46,818 nt of DNA. Origin: an uncultured Odoribacter sp. Its GTDB lineage: Bacteria; Bacteroidota; Bacteroidia; Bacteroidales; Marinifilaceae. The notes beneath the pieces were generated by a model. The model was given only the letters and a program-made list of their open reading frames with translations, was not told the DNA's origin and did no database searches. Made by a program: the position numbers and the translations under genes. Shown one piece after another: positions 43,424-46,818 of this stretch (the stretch's first letter is position 1; every line of letters begins with the position of its first letter). The DNA lies in NCBI GenBank assembly GCA_905193145.1, contig CAJJNP010000004.1, positions 1 through 46,818 on the forward strand. Reading direction: 5' to 3'.

Positions 43424-44314
43424 TTATAGCTTTTCAATTTCTTCTTTTGATAGTCCGGTTGCCCCCAGAATTAATTCGATAGGAGTGCCGGATGCTTTTA
43501 AATATTGCGCAACTTTTAAAGCTTTTAGTTTTTCTCCTTCGGCTCTTCCTTCGGCTCTTCCTTCAGCCCTTCCTTCGGCCCGCTCGGTAGTGATGTTGTC
43601 GCGGAGAATGACGATATTGTCCAAGTGTCTGTAATAAGCAGATAATTCGTCTTTTGTCATGTTATCTAATTTTAATCTTTGGCGCGCTTCTTCTAGTCCT
43701 GGTGCTGTGGCTGTAGATGGAATTTCTCCTGTGTTCAGGTAGTAAATCCACTCTTCGAGCGGACTTTTTGCCACTCGATTAAAGTCGTTTACTTTCAGAA
43801 TATAATATTCAGGAAATAATTGGCTTACAACATCGACCTTGAATTTTTGTCTTTGGAATGGAGAGAGTTCAAGTATGTCATTATCATGGATTCCTCTAAA
43901 CTCGGTCTTTCCGTGGTATACAAAATCTTTCCCATGTCCTAATGTAAAGTATACAATGTTGACACTATATACTTTGCGTACATTATCGTAGCTTTCGCCT
44001 CTATTGATATATTCTGTAACCAACTTTGATGTTCCAAACAGCATTCTCTGGAAGTAGGCGTATTCATTGTTATTTTGTACTTCAATCAGAATAAGTTCTT
44101 TTTTGGAATTTTCAGCAAGAATGTCAACACGATTGTATTTGTCGAATTCATCTTCTTGGTTACTTTCACTTTCCAACAGTTTTTGTATAACAATCTTTTC
44201 GTTCAATAAAGTTGTGAGTAAACCTTCAAGTACACTGAAATTTGCTTTATTCCGTAATAGGCGTTTCATAGCCCAGTCAAAGCGGATTACCTGATTTTTA
44301 TTGTCGTTGTCCAT
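43424..44314 (-). CDS. Rpn/PD-(D/E)XK nuclease family transposase-like protein
   Basis: 296 residues. Family pattern: IRFDWAMKRLLRNKANFSVLEGLLTTLL at the N-terminus, the PD-(D/E)XK core with VDILAENSKKELILIEVQNNNEYAYFQRML (Asp, Glu-x-Gln variant), the long HGKTEFRGIHD middle region, and a C-terminal AEGRAEGRAEGRAEG tract followed by a short helix-turn-helix-like end (LSKEEIEKL). Relatives stimulate RecA-independent recombination and are often labelled transposase, though no terminal repeats or transposition signs are seen here. The Ala-Glu-Gly-Arg tract is encoded by four 12-base repeats. Its own promoter is at 44339-44369. Confidence 0.9.
   Translation of the reverse strand: MDNDNKNQVIRFDWAMKRLLRNKANFSVLEGLLTTLLNEKIVIQKLLESESNQEDEFDKYNRVDILAENSKKELILIEVQNNNEYAYFQRMLFGTSKLVTEYINRGESYDNVRKVYSVNIVYFTLGHGKDFVYHGKTEFRGIHDNDILELSPFQRQKFKVDVVSQLFPEYYILKVNDFNRVAKSPLEEWIYYLNTGEIPSTATAPGLEEARQRLKLDNMTKDELSAYYRHLDNIVILRDNITTERAEGRAEGRAEGRAEGEKLKALKVAQYLKASGTPIELILGATGLSKEEIEKL
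43536..43583 (-). repeat. Four 12-base tandem repeats inside the Rpn-like gene
   Basis: CCTTCGGCTCTT twice exactly (43536-43547, 43548-43559), then two diverged copies to 43583. On the coding strand they encode Ala-Glu-Gly-Arg. The unit is a multiple of three, so copy-number change keeps the frame. Confidence 0.9.
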
Positions 44315-44338
44315 GATTGTGTGATTTGTTGTTTACTA

Positions 44339-44369
44339 CAAAAATACGGAAATGTATTTAGAGTTTCAA
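44339..44369 (-). promoter_or_regulatory. Bacteroides-type promoter of the Rpn-like gene
   Basis: On the minus strand TTG (44369-44367), 20 bases, TATTTTTG (44346-44339), then 24 bases to the start. The -33 element is three bases short of ideal context but the spacing fits. Confidence 0.6.
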
Positions 44370-44381
44370 TATATTCGTTTA

Positions 44382-46427
44382 TTAGTTTTGTATTAAACCG
44401 CTTCGTTCTAAAAGAGCGTCTACTGATGGGGTTTGTCCGCGGAAGCGTTTGTAAAGAATCATGGGATGCTCAGAACCTCCTCGTTCGAGGATGTTTTTTC
44501 GAAATGAATCAGCAGTTTCCTTGTCAAAGATGCCATGTGCTTTAAATACTGCAAAAGCATCGGCATCCAACACTTCAGCCCATTTATAGCTGTAATAGCC
44601 GGCAGCGTATCCTCCACCGAAAATATGTCCGAAAGCGGTGGAAAAGCAACTTCCATTGACAGAGGGGAAGGATTCTGTGGAGGCCATGGCTTGAGTTTCA
44701 AAATCGAGAATATTGCCTTTAAATGGTGCTGTGATGGAATGCCATGCCATATCTACCATACCAAAACTCAATTGTCGGTCACAGTGGTATCCACTTTGAA
44801 AATTGGCTGCTCGGCGGATTTTGTCGATATATTCCTGTGGTATAGGTTCATGAGTGAGGTAATGTACTGCCCAAGTATCAAGCCACTCTTTTTCAAGAGC
44901 CCAATTTTCCATGATTTGTGAAGGTAGTTCTACAAAATCACGATAGACATTTGTGCCGCTTGTTGAATTGTAGGTACACTGGGATAACATGCCATGTAGG
45001 GAGTGACCGAATTCATGTAGGAAAGTAGTGACTTCGTCAAAGGTGAGCAAGGATGGTTTGCTTGTTGTTGGTTTGGTAAAGTTCATTACAATAGAAACCA
45101 ATGGACGGATATCTTCAGAGCCTTGATGGTGTTGCCCACGATAATCGGTCATCCACGCTCCCCCTCCTTTACTTTCGCGAGGAAAAAAGTCTGTGTATAG
45201 GATTGCTAGGAATTGGTTGTTGCGGCATACTTCGTATGTCCGGACATCTTCATGATATTGGGGGATGTCCGTGCGCTCCTGGAAGGTTAGGCCATAGAGA
45301 CGGTTGGCTAGGTCAAATACTCCCTGTTGGACTTTTTCTAACTGGAAATAGGGTTTCAGCATTTCATCGTCTAACGCATATTTCTCCTGTTTCAGTTTAT
45401 TGGAATAGTAGGCCCAATCCCAGCGTTGAAGTGTTTCTGTAAATCCGTTGCGATGTGCAAATTCTTCTACCTCCTGTTTTTCTGCCAAAGCGTGCGGATG
45501 GGATGCATTGAGTAATTGTTCTAAAAACTGGTTGACATTGGCTACGGTTTCTGCCATTCGATCGGTGAGCACATAGTCGGCGTAACTATTGTAGCCTAAA
45601 AGTTGTGCTTTTTCAAGGCGCAGATTGACCATTTGGCGGATAATCTCATTGTTGTCTGATTCTCCACCTTGGTTGCATCGTGAAGAATAGGCCCGGTACA
45701 TTTGTTCCCGCAGCTCTCGTTTGTCGGCATATTTCATGAATGGAATGTAGCTGGGGGCATGTAGAGTAAACAGCCAGCCTTCAAGTCCCTTGTCTTTGGC
45801 TGTCATAGCTGCCATTTCAATTACACCTTCCGGAAGTCCGGATAATTCGGTCTTGTCGGTGATATGAAGGGTAAAAGCATTGGTAGCTGCTAATGTATTC
45901 TCTTCAAATTTCAGACTAAGACGAGATAATTCCATGCTGATTTCACGAAAGCGTTGTTGGGCTTCTCCCTGAAGGTTGGCTCCTCCTTTGACAAATGTTC
46001 GGTAGGTATCCTCTAGTAAAGTGTTTTGTTCGGGGGTGAGTTGCTTTCTGTCACAGTTGTCATAAACGTTTTTGATACGTTGGAACAGCTTCGGGTTCAT
46101 GGTGATACTATTGCTATATTCTGTCAGAAGCGGCGAGATTTGTTGGGCAATGGTTTGCATTTCATCGCTGGTGCAAGCTGAATTTAAATTGAAGAATATA
46201 GAGGAAATACTGTTGAGTTTTTCACCGCTAGCATCCAATGTTTCTATTGTATTTGAAAATGAAGGAGCTTCCTGATTGGCGGTGATGTCATCTATTTCCT
46301 GGCGGGCCTCTTTTATGGCTTGTTGAAAGGCTGGTTCATAATCTCCTAGTTGTATTTGAGAAAATGGTGGTGTATGGTAAGGAGTATCATATGCTTCCAA
46401 TAATGGGTTTTGTCTTTTTGTTGTCAT
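44382..46427 (-). CDS. dcp: M3 family peptidase (peptidyl-dipeptidase Dcp-like)
   Basis: 681 residues, the usual size for Dcp/oligopeptidase A. The zinc motif HEFGH is in [16 protein letters not shown] (about residues 467-475), with the third ligand region [19 protein letters not shown] about 27 residues on, as in family M3. Other signatures: [23 protein letters not shown]-like [25 protein letters not shown] near the end and the N-terminal [20 protein letters not shown]. No signal peptide is seen, so it is cytoplasmic. It removes dipeptides from C-termini of short peptides. A TATCTTTG lies 27 bases upstream of the start. Confidence 0.92.
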   Translation of the reverse strand: [681 protein letters not shown]

Positions 46428-46453
46428 ATCTTTTGATTTGATGATTTATAATG

Positions 46454-46461
46454 CAAAGATA
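46454..46461 (-). promoter_or_regulatory. Possible -7 element of the dcp-like gene
   Basis: TATCTTTG on the minus strand (46461 to 46454), 27 bases before the start codon. The -33 region has no clear TTTG. The rest of the 46428-46741 gap holds an A+T-rich leader for the plus-strand gene and no further clear signal. Confidence 0.45.
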
Positions 46462-46741
46462 AAATTTTTATTGTGATGCTTGTAGCAGGAGGATATTGAT
46501 TATGCAGCGAAGTTAAAAGACAAGTGCTATCTTTATTAAATTTTTACGAGTCTGTGTTTAATTCGAATTTTTGTAATCGTTTTCTGTTGCATATTTATAC
46601 TTATTGGGGGGATATTGTTGCAAATAGAAGGTTTAATATCTAAATACTGTTAATATTGACGTTAAATTAAGTTTTTCGATAACCCTTTTTGACCATTTGG
46701 GTGTTTTATAGATGTAGTGAAACTAATAAAAGCAGGTTGAT

Positions 46742-46818
46742 ATGAAGTGTAGAATTTTATTTGCAGCAAGTTTGATTTTAATGAGTACATATGGTGCTGT
46801 TGCTATAGAAAAAACGAC
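46742..46818 (+). CDS. Start of an exported protein (cut by the window end)
   Basis: An open frame of 25 codons from ATG at 46742 to the last base. It codes for a typical signal peptide: MKCRILFAASLILMSTYG followed by AVA-IEK, with a signal-peptidase-I-like AVA site and no lipobox Cys. The remainder is outside, so no function can be given. It is divergent from the dcp-like gene. Confidence 0.6.
   Translation, partial: MKCRILFAASLILMSTYGAVAIEKT

Noticed and set aside
43536..43583. CRISPR-like repeat
   Set aside because: Units are 12 bases, directly adjoining, without spacers, and lie inside a coding frame.
43424..44314. Insertion sequence around the Rpn-like gene
   Set aside because: No terminal inverted repeats or target duplication are visible; the gene has an ordinary promoter and shares a terminator with its neighbour.

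Overview
The window is chromosomal DNA from a Bacteroidota bacterium, most likely a gut-type member of the Bacteroidales (Bacteroides/Parabacteroides/Odoribacter range; genus not resolvable by eye). The evidence is the SusC/SusD pair with ECF sigma and FecR-type anti-sigma, an FimA/Mfa-type (type V) fimbrial operon, lipoprotein signal peptides throughout, and repeated Bacteroides-type promoters (-33 TTTG or TTG, -7 TAnnTTTG, often exactly TATCTTTG).

Layout. 1-1843 (minus): housekeeping run gamma-carbonic anhydrase, rpe and ftsE, the last cut by the window edge. 1844-2408: a non-coding stretch, then a tRNA-Gly(GCC) with its own promoter and terminator. 2490-5223 (plus): a small His-rich membrane protein followed by a TonB-dependent receptor broken by a one-base frameshift. 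5294-18197 (minus): an eight-gene fimbrial operon, in transcription order DUF3575 protein, DUF3868/OmpA/TPR lipoprotein, FimB/Mfa2-type anchor, major shaft pilin, a 1420-residue putative tip adhesin and three accessory fimbrillins. An AraC regulator (18507-19397) lies just upstream, with a striking inverted repeat in between. 19521-25997 (minus): a secreted C1 cysteine peptidase, a CPBP membrane peptidase, FtsK and an acyl-CoA synthetase. 26182-27585 (plus): glutamate decarboxylase. 27683-43332 (plus): a ten-gene operon, namely an MG2/plug protein with an in-frame amber codon, ECF sigma, FecR, STN-type SusC, SusD, an unrecognised lipoprotein, a helical CxxC protein, a gingipain-like (C25-like) secreted protein, a thioredoxin-fold protein and a TlpA-like lipoprotein. 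43424-46427 (minus): an Rpn-type PD-(D/E)XK nuclease and an M3 peptidase (Dcp-like). 46742 to the end: the start of a further secreted protein.

How the genes work together. The fimbrial operon looks like a complete surface pilus. All five non-anchor subunits carry a Thr-Arg-Ala/Thr site 16-35 residues after the lipobox Cys, the expected position for Arg-specific protease maturation. The anchor lacks it, and four subunits share a C-terminal W(D/E)xIH strand motif. The second large operon combines cell-surface signalling (STN-SusC, FecR, sigma) with a SusCD importer, a putative surface cysteine peptidase and two thioredoxin-fold proteins. I infer a regulated system for capture and reductive breakdown of a protein or peptide substrate. 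Its fecR start codon is buried in a perfect 14-bp inverted repeat, which would allow translational control of the anti-sigma factor.

Two genes are broken (frameshift at 3883-3886; amber at 29009-29011). Raw reads or close relatives would show whether these are true lesions or sequence errors.
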